A stretch of 9,933 nucleotides of DNA. Origin: JALOOE01 sp964423545. Lineage in GTDB: Bacteria > Chloroflexota > Anaerolineae > CG2-30-64-16. Location of the stretch: NCBI GenBank assembly GCA_964423545.1, contig CAYRFV010000213.1:1-9933 (forward strand), read 5' to 3'. Below the pieces are notes generated by a model. The model was not told the origin of the DNA, made no database searches, and was given only the letters and a program-made list of their open reading frames with translations. This document shows, in pieces, positions 1 through 6,804 of the stretch (its first letter is position 1; each line of letters starts with the position of its first letter). Made by a program: the position numbers and the translations under genes.

Positions 1-203
1 CCGCGAACCTCGCGCAGCGGATGGTGCATTTCGAAGGTGATGCGGGACGCCTCGCCATGGCGTTCGTGCCCGGTGAGACCGGGGTGGTCTTCTGGGGTGC
101 GGACCTTCCCGACCCCGGCCCCGAGCAGGTCTATGAGATCCTCCGCCGCGCCATGCTCGCGGCGCGGAAAAAGTATCACATCATCTTTCAGCAGGAAATG
201 TGA
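1..203 (+). CDS. C-terminal end of an unrecognised protein (5' truncated by window)
   Basis: An open frame enters from the left edge (first full codon at base 3) and ends at TGA 201-203, giving 66 visible residues. The sequence is a small alpha/beta-looking tail with a hydrophobic stretch (LAMAFVPGETGVVFWG) followed by a helix (EQVYEILRRAMLAARKKY). No motif allows a family assignment, and the true start lies outside the window. An internal ATG at 21 is unlikely to be the start because the frame continues upstream without a stop and there is no convincing ribosome site. The stop overlaps the GTG start of the racemase gene by four bases (GTGA), so the two genes are probably co-transcribed and translationally coupled. 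Function unknown. Confidence 0.6.
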   Translation, partial: ANLAQRMVHFEGDAGRLAMAFVPGETGVVFWGADLPDPGPEQVYEILRRAMLAARKKYHIIFQQEM

Positions 204-1048
204 GCTGGTCGATTGGGCTGTTCGATTCGGGCGTGGGGGGGCTGTCGGTCGCGCGCGAGGTCATGCGGCAGTTACCCGCCCACTCGCTGATCTATCTGGC
301 CGACCAGGGCCACGCCCCGTACGGGCAGCGGCCGTTAGCCGAAATTCGCGACTTCGCCGGCGCGATCACGCGTTTTCTGCTGGGGCAGGGCTGCCGGGTG
401 ATCGTCGTCGCCTGCAACACCGCCTCGGCCGCAGCGCTGCGTTGGCTGCGCTGCGAGTTCCCTGAGGTGCCGTTCGTCGGCATGGAGCCGGCGGTGAAAC
501 CGGCGGCAGAGCGCACGCGCACGCATCATGTTGGGGTGATCGCCACCGCGGCGACCTTCCAGGGTGAGCTGTTCGCCAGCCTGTTGGAGCGCTACGCGTC
601 CGACGTGGTGGTCCACACCCAGGTCTGCCCGGATTTGGTGCTGTTGGTGGAAGCGGGCGAGCTGAACACGCCGGCCGCATGCGCCGCGGTCCGGGGCTAT
701 CTGGCGCCGCTGATGGCGGCGGGGATCGATGAGCTGGTGCTGGGCTGCACGCACTACCCCTTCTTGCGACCGCTGATCGAGGAGGCGGTGGGGCCGCGAG
801 TCGATGTGATCGATCCGGCGCCTGCTGTGGCGCGGCAGACGGCGCGCGTGCTGGAGCAGCGTGGGTGGCTGGAGCGGCAGAGCGTCACGCCATCGAGCGC
901 TCCGGAATCCGTCAACCTTCACCGCTTCTATACGACGGGCGAGCCCACACGCTTCGGCCTGGCGCTGCGCAACCTCCTGGGTCTCGATGCTGCCGTCTGT
1001 ACGGCAGCCTGGACGCCTGACGGCCAGCTCTGTGCGCTTGCAAAATAA
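200..1048 (+). CDS. murI: Glutamate racemase MurI
   Basis: Interconverts L- and D-glutamate in the cytoplasm, supplying D-glutamate for the peptidoglycan stem peptide. The 282-residue product has the usual family length. Visible signatures are the N-terminal FDSGVGGLSV (residues 8-17), YLADQGHAPYG (32-42), the first catalytic cysteine in ACNTAS (C72) and the second in GCTHYPFL (C183, with H185). These are the two cysteines used for proton abstraction and return in the cofactor-independent racemase/aspartate racemase superfamily. The start is GTG at 200, overlapping the upstream stop; AGGA at 193-196 is a close Shine-Dalgarno. The short C-terminal extension after about residue 225 is poorly conserved in the family. 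The stop TAA at 1046-1048 is followed by an AT-rich hairpin. Confidence 0.96.
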   Translation: MSWSIGLFDSGVGGLSVAREVMRQLPAHSLIYLADQGHAPYGQRPLAEIRDFAGAITRFLLGQGCRVIVVACNTASAAALRWLRCEFPEVPFVGMEPAVKPAAERTRTHHVGVIATAATFQGELFASLLERYASDVVVHTQVCPDLVLLVEAGELNTPAACAAVRGYLAPLMAAGIDELVLGCTHYPFLRPLIEEAVGPRVDVIDPAPAVARQTARVLEQRGWLERQSVTPSSAPESVNLHRFYTTGEPTRFGLALRNLLGLDAAVCTAAWTPDGQLCALAK

Positions 1049-1051
1049 ACC

Positions 1052-1092
1052 AAACCATATCCCCTTTTCCCACGCGATTTGGGATATGTTTT
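1052..1092 (+). terminator. Probable weak intrinsic terminator of murI
   Basis: It starts four bases after the murI stop. The left arm (AAACCATATCCC, 1052-1063) pairs with GGGATATGTTTT (1081-1092) through 12 positions with one C-T mismatch, around a 17-base loop, and the right arm ends in four T residues. The element GGGATAT is repeated at 1093-1099, which could form an alternative pairing. It is AT-rich in a GC-rich genome and the T run is short, so termination efficiency is uncertain. Confidence 0.45.
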
Positions 1093-1125
1093 GGGATATC
1101 TACGGATTCAAGCCAGGTGAGCAGA

Positions 1126-1174
1126 CGCAGCGGCTGCCGGCGCCCATTTCGGGTGCTCGCCGGCAGCCGCTGCG
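1126..1174. repeat. 17-bp perfect inverted repeat (strong hairpin)
   Basis: Arms 1126-1142 and 1158-1174 are exact reverse complements (CGCAGCGGCTGCCGGCG in the left arm) with a 15-base loop that contains a further CCC/GGG pair. RNA from either strand would form a very stable GC hairpin. Neither side has a T tract, so it is not a textbook intrinsic terminator. It could act as a bidirectional terminator with Rho, as a 3' stabiliser, or be an interspersed genomic repeat. Confidence 0.7.
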
Positions 1175-1217
1175 AATTGCTGTTGAATCTCCCCTTTGCC
1201 CGGGGCGGTGTGGCCAT

Positions 1218-1249
1218 CGATCTCAGAGCCGGATCCGGCTCCGAGATCG
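1218..1249. repeat. 32-bp near-perfect palindrome centred on GGATCC
   Basis: The two 16-base halves (CGATCTCAGAGCCGGA and its partner) match as reverse complements at 15 of 16 positions with no spacer. It lies 112 bp past the stop of the minus-strand secreted-protein gene and 44 bp from the 17-bp inverted repeat. It could be a hairpin ending the minus-strand transcript or a dimeric protein-binding site; the sequence does not decide. Confidence 0.65.
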
Positions 1250-1361
1250 GTTGGTTCACGGACGGGGGGCGTCGCACTTCACGCGCCGTCGCACCTCCGG
1301 TCCGAGCAGCTCCGGCAACCCCACTGGGCTGCGCGGCCGCTTGCATGAGCAGTGAATGGTT

Positions 1362-2054
1362 TCATTTGACTCCTTTCGGGCTCGGTCGCGTGCGGCGAGA
1401 GATGATCGTAGCGCCGACCAGGCTCATTGTGATGAGCGCTGCTGCCAACGACCACCCGGCGGACGCCGGCTGACCGGAGGCGGCGAAATCGCGCAGAGCA
1501 ACCGCGGTCGATGGGCAGGCAGGCCCCGTGATCTCGCCGGTCGGAGCCTGCGTGGCCGCCTTCACGCCCACCTTCACATCCCAACCCTGGCTCGCCTCGC
1601 GGTCCAGGGTCACCTGGAAGATGTGCGTGCGCGGCAGCGGCGGCTCGCTGTCGAGCTGGGGCGAGCAGTCCTCGAACTTGATGCCGGAGATCCCGGTGGC
1701 GGGATCCGTCCCAAGCACCACTTTGCAGGTGCTGGCCTGGCAGTTGAGGCCGCTGCCGCACTCGGGCCTCGTCGTCACGGTGGTGTAGTCGCTTCCGTCG
1801 ATCGGAGAGACGATATTGTAGCAGGCGCCGATCTGCAGCGCCCAGTGGCTCAGTGCGTAGTCTTCATCTCCGTCTGCCGTGATGGCATAGGTCCAGGTGC
1901 TGGAGCCGTTCCCGTTATTGACGAAGCCCAGGAAGTCGATCTGATAACCTGCCAGGTTAGCTAAACTGCCGGCCAGCGCCAGACCGGTGAACGCCAGGAC
2001 GAGGATGGCGCTGAGCATCCCCGAAAGCTTCAGTTGCATAACTCGCCGTCGCAT
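1362..2054 (-). CDS. Secreted, C-terminally anchored six-cysteine protein of unknown function
   Basis: The 230-residue product has a classical signal peptide: basic start (MRRR), hydrophobic core at about residues 13-27 and a likely cleavage after ALA at residue 28. The mature part is rich in Gly, Thr, Asp and aromatics, with beta-type segments (NNGNGSSTWTYAIT, ALSHWALQIG, THIFQVTLD, GWDVKVGVKA). Its six cysteines (C78, C99, C105, C110, C130, C180) could form three disulfides. The C-terminus has a 19-residue hydrophobic segment (about 200-218) followed by a basic tail (SRRTRPSPKGVK), the layout of a membrane-anchored or sortase/CTERM-processed surface protein, although no LPXTG-like motif precedes it. 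The start ATG at 2054 has a GAGGAG Shine-Dalgarno (2063-2068) eight bases upstream. It is probably a single-gene unit, divergent from the kinase operon. I do not recognise a named family. Confidence 0.85.
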   Translation of the reverse strand: MRRRVMQLKLSGMLSAILVLAFTGLALAGSLANLAGYQIDFLGFVNNGNGSSTWTYAITADGDEDYALSHWALQIGACYNIVSPIDGSDYTTVTTRPECGSGLNCQASTCKVVLGTDPATGISGIKFEDCSPQLDSEPPLPRTHIFQVTLDREASQGWDVKVGVKAATQAPTGEITGPACPSTAVALRDFAASGQPASAGWSLAAALITMSLVGATIISRRTRPSPKGVK

Positions 2055-2062
2055 GCGTGACT

Positions 2063-2068
2063 CTCCTC
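2063..2068 (-). promoter_or_regulatory. Ribosome binding site GAGGAG of the secreted-protein gene
   Basis: Read on the minus strand this is GAGGAG, eight bases before ATG 2054-2052. It favours this ATG over the in-frame ATG five codons later. Confidence 0.75.
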
Positions 2069-2229
2069 AACACTCCGATGCGTCCCATTGTGTCCCACAA
2101 CCCAGGGGCGGATATCCGGCGCTGAGCGCCGACCTGCGCCTGCACGAGGCAGACGCCTGCTCCGGCTCATGCGCTGCCGATACATCCCCTCCTTCTTTGT
2201 CCCCGTCGGATGACTCTCCCGACACTTCT

Positions 2230-2299
2230 GTAATGGTCTTGGTAATGCTGGCCAGCATCCAAGGTCATTACACCATGCGATGGTTACAACGCCCATTAC
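2230..2299. promoter_or_regulatory. Candidate operator: 40-bp inverted repeat with four GTAATG hexamers
   Basis: TAATGGTCTTGG (2231-2242) pairs with CCAAGGTCATTA (2259-2270) with two G-T wobbles, and the centre holds the perfect 14-bp palindrome ATGCTGGCCAGCAT (2245-2258); TA at 2243-2244 would bulge. The hexamer GTAATG occurs at 2230-2235 and 2242-2247, and its complement CATTAC at 2266-2271 and 2294-2299. Clustered inverted hexamers between divergent genes fit a multimeric regulator site. It lies about 90-155 bp upstream of the kinase promoter. Confidence 0.45.
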
Positions 2300-2385
2300 G
2301 GATTTCCTTCACATTCTCCCCGCCCACGACTCGTGTTGTAGCGCTCACTGCGGCGGCGCAGTGCAACGGCAGGCCTGCCAAAGGC

Positions 2386-2414
2386 TTGGCATTAGTCGTC
2401 GAGTGTGCTATCCT
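2386..2414 (+). promoter_or_regulatory. Sigma70-type promoter of the kinase-copper operon
   Basis: TTGGCA (2386-2391) and TATCCT (2409-2414) are separated by exactly 17 bases, matching the vegetative consensus at four of six positions in each box. Transcription would start near 2421, leaving a leader of about 70 bases before ATG 2490. This placement supports 2490 rather than 2280 as the kinase start. Confidence 0.6.
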
Positions 2415-2489
2415 AGTGAGCGGCGCGGCATCGCTGGAGCGAACGAGCCAGCGTTCCGTCTGTTTCGAGCGCCGGTGACGAGGAAGCGC

Positions 2490-4409
2490 ATGTTCCAACG
2501 CGACAAGTGGCCGTTCACCCCCACGCGGCTGAGTGAGATCGTCGACAGCGAGACCCTTGCGGTGGTCGAGGCAGGGTGTTCGTCGCGGCTGGGGCGGGCC
2601 CTCACGGTCCTCGACTATGCGCCCGACCAGGACAGCTTCGGCTACCGCATCGAGTCCATCAATCCGCAGCAGCACTGGGAGAAGTTCTGCGCGCTGCTGC
2701 GCAATCCGAAGGTGGTCGCGGGCGGCGACCGGGCCTGTCAGGACTGCGATCTGCGCGAGGCGCGCATCTCGCTGGCCGAATTCCGGCGATCGGGCGGCTT
2801 GAGCCGATCGTGTCCCTGCCACATGGGCCTCTACGGGATGACGCACGTCGTGCGCGTGCGGGGACGGCCGGTGGCGCTGCTGATCTCCGGCCAGCATCGT
2901 CCGCCCGATGGGATCGATGCTGTCATCGACAACGTGCAGGCTTTGGGCGCCGGGCGTTTTGCGCACATGCGCGTGGTCGACGAACCGATCCGCATGGCGT
3001 TGATTGCGCTCGCCACCGAGCTCGCGCCGGCGCCGACCGACTTCGCGGCCACCTTGCGCCGCGAGGCGGAGCACATCCAGCGCATCGCCGAGGTCGAGTA
3101 CGAGCAGCGCCGCTATCTGTGGCAGCAGGCGTTCCTCGACGAATTGCGCGAGCCTGCTGAACACAATACGACCACCAGCCTGGAGCAGCTTCGCCAGGCC
3201 GTCACCGATCTGCTCGCACGTATCCAGCGGTTCTGCCGCTGCCAGTACGCGGTCTTTTTCGCCAGCATCCAGGAGGGCAACACGGTGCTCGCGCCGCTCG
3301 CTTCGGTCGGCGTGCCGGTTGGCATTGCCCGCAACCTGCCTCACTTCAACTGGAAGAAGGCCGGCCTGCCGCTCGAAGGGTTCGATGCCAAACGCTGGAG
3401 CATCACCGAATGGCGCCAGAAGGCCACCGCAGGCAGCATTCGCGGGGACAACAGCGACTATTTCGGAGGAGCCGGCTGCATCCTCCCGACTTCGCTCGGC
3501 AACCGTTATCGCGGGGTGCTCGTGCTGGGACCTTTCGCCGAACCGGTCGATCTGGAGGAGGAGAAACGCTTCTTGATCGAGGTCGCAGACATCGTCGGCT
3601 CCTCGGCCCTGACCGATCTGGAGCTCCACTATCTGGAGCAGGAGCGCAAGCGCTGGCGCTCCACCGCGATGCTGCTGACACATCAACTGCGCACCGCGTT
3701 GACACCGATCACGGCGCAAGTGGGCCGCGCGAAGTTTCTGGCCGGCAAGATCCACCGGGACGATGTGGGCCCGCGGGTGGTCGACCTGCTGCGCCGCGCG
3801 GAGGACATCAGCCTGTGGCTCGCAGAAAGCGCGCGGCAGACGCTTGAAGGCCATGTGCTCCACGTCGAGCCGGAGGACATGGACTTCGAGCGCTATCCGC
3901 TTTCGGTGCTGTTGGCGAACTGTGCCGAAGGCTTTGCGGCTGACGCTGAGCAGAAGCACCGGCATCTCGTGCTTGACCGCAGCGTCGAGCTGCTGCCTGA
4001 GGCCGACATCGACGTCGCACGCCTGACGATCGCGTTCAGCAACCTGTTGGAGAACGCGCTGAAATACTCCTACCCGAACACGGCCATCTACGTGCGCGCC
4101 AGCGTCTTTTCGACCGGCAACGCTGACACCGCAAGCGCACTGATCGAGGTGGACGACATCGGCGGCGAGATCCGCCTGGAGGACCGCGAGCGCATCTTCG
4201 AACAGGGCCAGCGCGGGTTGATCGGCGCAAAAATGGGGCGCATCCCCGGCACGGGCCTGGGCCTCTGGGAGGCTCGCGCCGTGATCGACGCGCACGGTGG
4301 TGAGATCGGCGTCACCTGCGAGCCGACGACGATCATGCGTTCCCAGGGCCTGGCATATCACGTGATATTCTCCGTCAGGGTGCCGCTGCGGCAGAGACGG
4401 AACGAGTAG
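2490..4409 (+). CDS. Cytosolic sensor histidine kinase with PocR-type N-terminal domain
   Basis: The 639-residue protein has no membrane segment. Residues about 10-165 resemble the PocR sensory domain: the core has FCALLR, then CQDCD (C83, C86), CPCHMG (C108, C110, H111) and a strand ending LLISGQH. PocR domains are thought to sense small metabolites. Residues about 225-385 look like a GAF domain. A helical linker leads to the HisKA H-box THQLRTALTP (phospho-acceptor H398), and the HATPase domain has N-box NLLENALKYS (518-527, key N522), G1 box and G2 box GTGLGL (587-592). In G1 the usual DxGxG reads D556-I-G-G-E560, so the second glycine is replaced. The start is ATG 2490, with GAGGAA at 2480-2485 and a promoter upstream; the frame is open back to 2280 but the extra residues look non-coding. 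It is the first gene of the operon, and its likely partner is the receiver protein 57 bases downstream. Confidence 0.9.
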   Translation: MFQRDKWPFTPTRLSEIVDSETLAVVEAGCSSRLGRALTVLDYAPDQDSFGYRIESINPQQHWEKFCALLRNPKVVAGGDRACQDCDLREARISLAEFRRSGGLSRSCPCHMGLYGMTHVVRVRGRPVALLISGQHRPPDGIDAVIDNVQALGAGRFAHMRVVDEPIRMALIALATELAPAPTDFAATLRREAEHIQRIAEVEYEQRRYLWQQAFLDELREPAEHNTTTSLEQLRQAVTDLLARIQRFCRCQYAVFFASIQEGNTVLAPLASVGVPVGIARNLPHFNWKKAGLPLEGFDAKRWSITEWRQKATAGSIRGDNSDYFGGAGCILPTSLGNRYRGVLVLGPFAEPVDLEEEKRFLIEVADIVGSSALTDLELHYLEQERKRWRSTAMLLTHQLRTALTPITAQVGRAKFLAGKIHRDDVGPRVVDLLRRAEDISLWLAESARQTLEGHVLHVEPEDMDFERYPLSVLLANCAEGFAADAEQKHRHLVLDRSVELLPEADIDVARLTIAFSNLLENALKYSYPNTAIYVRASVFSTGNADTASALIEVDDIGGEIRLEDRERIFEQGQRGLIGAKMGRIPGTGLGLWEARAVIDAHGGEIGVTCEPTTIMRSQGLAYHVIFSVRVPLRQRRNE

Positions 4410-4466
4410 CACCGTGACCGAGGCCCCTTTCCCAAAGCCGGATGAGGGGAGGAAAGCGAGGACCTT

Positions 4467-4928
4467 ATGCCTCCGAAACCGCGCAGACTTTTGCTTTTCG
4501 AAGACGACTATGAGAGCATGCAGGATCTGAAAGAATACATCGAGGAGGAGCTCCACTGGGAGGTGCTGCTCTCCGCACAGACCGACATCCTGGATCGGCT
4601 GAAGCACGAACGCTTCGACGTGGTCGTTGTCGATCTGATGATCCACCCCACCAGCTTCGATGCAGACGGTCGCCAGGTCGAGAATGTGCACTTCGTAGGC
4701 GTCCCGTGGGTGAAGACCGGCCTGGAGTTCCTGCGTCGCCTGCGCCGCGGCGAGTTTGTGGGCGATACGGGCACGTCGCCCGATGTGCCGGTGCTCATCC
4801 TTTCGGCTGTCGCCGGCTACTCGGTCACCGACGAGCTGGGCAAAGCGATCCGTGTCAACGGTTATGTGGAGAAGCCGTTTCGCCTGCATGACCTGGTCAT
4901 GCGCATTCGCACGCTGGTGAAGGAGTAG
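4467..4928 (+). CDS. Stand-alone response regulator receiver protein
   Basis: This 153-residue protein is a single REC domain without a DNA-binding or enzymatic output. It shows the acidic pair E12-D13-D14, phospho-acceptor D56 in VVVVDLMIHP, the switch serine S113 in VLILSA and the conserved lysine K136 in YVEKPF. Between D56 and the helix GLEFLRRLRR there is an insertion of about 20 residues (62-84) compared with a typical receiver (about 120 residues overall). The start ATG 4467 follows GAGG with good spacing. The gene lies between the kinase and the PP2C phosphatase, whose start is only five bases past this stop, so it probably takes phosphate from the kinase and may control the phosphatase in trans, as fused REC-PP2C proteins do in cis. 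That partnership is inferred. Confidence 0.9.
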   Translation: MPPKPRRLLLFEDDYESMQDLKEYIEEELHWEVLLSAQTDILDRLKHERFDVVVVDLMIHPTSFDADGRQVENVHFVGVPWVKTGLEFLRRLRRGEFVGDTGTSPDVPVLILSAVAGYSVTDELGKAIRVNGYVEKPFRLHDLVMRIRTLVKE

Positions 4929-4933
4929 GGCTG

Positions 4934-6799
4934 ATGCCGCCGCCTGGCCGCGACATGTGGAGCCTGAGCGACTCGCGCCGCGACGCCGAACGCTATCACC
5001 GGCTGCTGCTGGCGCTCGAACGCGCCACCGACGAAGTCAAGGAGATGGAGGACCGGGGCCGGCCAGACATGGATGAGGTGCTTGGCCGCTTGTTGCCCGA
5101 CCTCACCAATGCGCTGAACGCCCGGCAGGGCTTCGTCGCTGCGGCGCGCGAGACCTCTCTCGGCAACTATCTCGAGATCACCGCGGCCCATCCCGCGGCC
5201 GAACTGCGCGGCCGCCGCCTGCCGTGGCGCGAGCTCTTCGCGCGATTGATCGAGGACAGCCGGCCGCGCGTGATCGATCCGCTGGGCGAAGAAACACCCG
5301 ATCTCATCCCCGGACTGGAGCTCTTCGGCGCCACGGAAGCAATCCTTGTCCGCGCCCAGGGAGTCACCGGCAGCCGCGTCGTCGGCATCTGCAACAAGCG
5401 GGACGCCGAAGCCGGGCCGTACCTGGCATCCGACGGTCGCGTGCTCGACAACATCATCGAGCTGGTCGCCATCGGCGCGCGTGTGGGTGAGCGACATACG
5501 CAGGAGCTTCAGAGCGTCCATCGCACCTCCACTGCGGTCAGCGCGGAGTTTGAGCTCGAACGGCTGCTGCCGATGATCAGCCGCCAGGCCGCGGCCGTCT
5601 TCCGGGCGCCGGCGGCCAGCGTCATGCTGTGGGACGACGCCGAGGAGAACCTGGTCGTGAAGGCCAGCTATGGATTGCCCGGCGGCGTGGATCAGCCGGG
5701 GATTCCGAAAGACGCAATCCTGGCCGAGGTGCAGCGCCGCGGCGGCTACCAGCCTGTGTTTATGCCCGACCTCCAGCCGGCCCCCGCCGCAGGCGCGGCT
5801 ACGGGCGAGCCCAGTGCGCTGCGTGCCGCCGTGTGCGCACCGCTGCTCACCTCCGGTCGCCTGATCGGACTGCTCAACATCTACTGCGAGGACGGGCAGC
5901 GCAATTTCACGCCCGACCAGGCCGATCTCACCATGATCTACGCCAACCAGGTGGCGATCGCGGTGCGCAATGCCTCGCTGATCGACGAGCTTGAGGAGAA
6001 GATCGATCAGTTGGAGGCAGCCCAGGTCGAGCTGGTCATCAAGGAGCGGATGGAGCAGGAGCTGGCCCTGGCGCGCCAGGTGCAGCAGAGTGTGCTGCCG
6101 CGCACCTTCCCGGATATCCCCGGCTATCGCTTTGCCGCCAGAAATGAGCCGGCCCGCCAGGTGGGCGGCGATTTCTACGACGTGATTCCGTTGGACGGCG
6201 ACCGCTTCGGCCTGGTGATCGCCGACGTGTCGGACAAGGGGATGCCGGCCGCGCTCTACATGGCGCTGACGCGCAGCCTGATCCTGGCCGAGGCGCGGCG
6301 TGAACGGTCGCCGGCTGCGGTGCTGGCGAACGTTAACCAGATCCTCCTGGAGTTGGGCGGGCCGGGCATGTCGGAGCTGGGAGAGCCGAGCATGTTTGTC
6401 ACGGCCTTCTACGGCGTGGTCGATCGCGCGACGCGGCGGCTGACCTACGCGCGGGCCGGGCACGACCGCCCGCTGCTGGCGCGCGTCGGCTCTGTTCAGG
6501 AGCTCAGTGGGCAGGGCGCGCTGCTCGGCCTGTTCGAAGGGGACCTGCTTCAGCTGTCAGAGGAGTGGATCGGCCTGGCGGCGGGCGACCGGCTGGTGCT
6601 TTACACAGACGGCGTTGTGGACAGTCTATCGCCTGCCGGAGAGGCGTTCGGCGAAGCGCGACTCAAGGCTTTTCTCGCCGCTCACGGCGATCAGCCGCCG
6701 CGCGAGCTCGGCGATGCCGTGTTCGCCGAGCTCACCGCATTCCAGGGCGGCGCCGAGCAGTTCGACGATATGGCCGTGTTAGTGGTCGAGGTGATGTGA
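4934..6799 (+). CDS. GAF-GAF-PP2C protein serine/threonine phosphatase (RsbU/SpoIIE type)
   Basis: The 621-residue cytosolic protein has an N-terminal helix, two GAF-like domains (about 45-190 and 194-350), a charged coiled-coil linker (about 346-385) and a C-terminal PP2C-like SpoIIE domain (about 390-621). The linker enters the domain with ARQVQQSVLP, a hallmark of RsbU-type enzymes. Metal-binding motifs are intact: VGGDFYD (410-416), ADVSDKG (430-436), YTDGVVD (D559) and FDDMA (610-614). Family members dephosphorylate STAS-domain anti-anti-sigma proteins in partner-switching cascades. No STAS protein or anti-sigma kinase is encoded in this window, so the substrate is unknown. AAGGAG (4919-4924 region) lies eight to nine bases before ATG 4934. 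The gene is tightly spaced with the receiver gene upstream and the Sco-like gene downstream. The GAF ligands cannot be predicted. Confidence 0.93.
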   Translation: MPPPGRDMWSLSDSRRDAERYHRLLLALERATDEVKEMEDRGRPDMDEVLGRLLPDLTNALNARQGFVAAARETSLGNYLEITAAHPAAELRGRRLPWRELFARLIEDSRPRVIDPLGEETPDLIPGLELFGATEAILVRAQGVTGSRVVGICNKRDAEAGPYLASDGRVLDNIIELVAIGARVGERHTQELQSVHRTSTAVSAEFELERLLPMISRQAAAVFRAPAASVMLWDDAEENLVVKASYGLPGGVDQPGIPKDAILAEVQRRGGYQPVFMPDLQPAPAAGAATGEPSALRAAVCAPLLTSGRLIGLLNIYCEDGQRNFTPDQADLTMIYANQVAIAVRNASLIDELEEKIDQLEAAQVELVIKERMEQELALARQVQQSVLPRTFPDIPGYRFAARNEPARQVGGDFYDVIPLDGDRFGLVIADVSDKGMPAALYMALTRSLILAEARRERSPAAVLANVNQILLELGGPGMSELGEPSMFVTAFYGVVDRATRRLTYARAGHDRPLLARVGSVQELSGQGALLGLFEGDLLQLSEEWIGLAAGDRLVLYTDGVVDSLSPAGEAFGEARLKAFLAAHGDQPPRELGDAVFAELTAFQGGAEQFDDMAVLVVEVM

Positions 6800-6804
6800 C
6801 CTCC

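Larger units (their letters stand above)
1049..1361. other. Convergent intergenic region rich in inverted repeats
   Basis: This 313-bp gap separates the 3' ends of murI (plus) and the secreted-protein gene (minus). It contains an AT-rich hairpin (1052-1092), a 17-bp perfect GC-rich inverted repeat (1126-1174) and a 32-bp near-perfect palindrome (1218-1249), listed separately. An 8-bp direct repeat CGTCGCAC occurs at 1270-1277 and 1287-1294. No open frame here has a ribosome site or a recognisable protein. Three strong dyads in one convergent gap suggest bidirectional transcription termination, though other roles are possible. Confidence 0.6.
2055..2489. other. Divergent intergenic regulatory region
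   Basis: This 435-bp gap lies between the divergently transcribed secreted-protein gene and the kinase operon. It holds the minus-strand ribosome site (2063-2068), a small TTGTG-TCC-CACAA dyad (2088-2100), a short GC hairpin (2117-2131), a 40-bp imperfect inverted repeat (2231-2270), four GTAATG/CATTAC hexamers (2230-2299) and a sigma70-like promoter facing the kinase (2386-2414). No convincing minus-strand promoter was found by eye. The open frames crossing it lack ribosome sites. Confidence 0.6.

Noticed and set aside
1270..1294. Direct repeat CGTCGCAC as a possible CRISPR or tandem array
   Set aside because: There are only two 8-bp copies with no further units or regular spacing; it is not an array.
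912..1346. 144-residue minus-strand frame across the murI end and the convergent gap
   Set aside because: It overlaps the conserved murI coding region, runs through the hairpins and has no recognisable protein features.
2088..2100. TTGTG-TCC-CACAA dyad as an operator of the secreted-protein gene
   Set aside because: It is only a 5-bp arm, such dyads arise often by chance, and I found no -10/-35 boxes placed around it. It is noted in the region description only.
2280..2489. Extended N-terminus of the kinase starting at ATG 2280
   Set aside because: The added 70 residues show no domain, cover the likely promoter (2386-2414) and part of the putative operator region, and no Shine-Dalgarno precedes 2280; ATG 2490 has one.
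2268..4889. 873-residue minus-strand open frame opposite the kinase and receiver genes
   Set aside because: It lies opposite two proteins with clear domain motifs, its translation is rich in Arg, His, Gln and Asp without any recognisable motif, and it has no ribosome site. Long antisense frames are expected in GC-rich coding DNA.
4862..6463. 533-residue minus-strand open frame opposite the phosphatase gene
   Set aside because: It is fully antisense to the GAF-GAF-PP2C gene, whose metal motifs are intact, and its composition is typical of a shadow frame.
6565..6804. N-terminal extension of the Sco-like protein back to 6565
   Set aside because: It would overlap 235 bases of the phosphatase gene in another frame and hide the lipoprotein signal; starts at 6805 (or 6796) are better.
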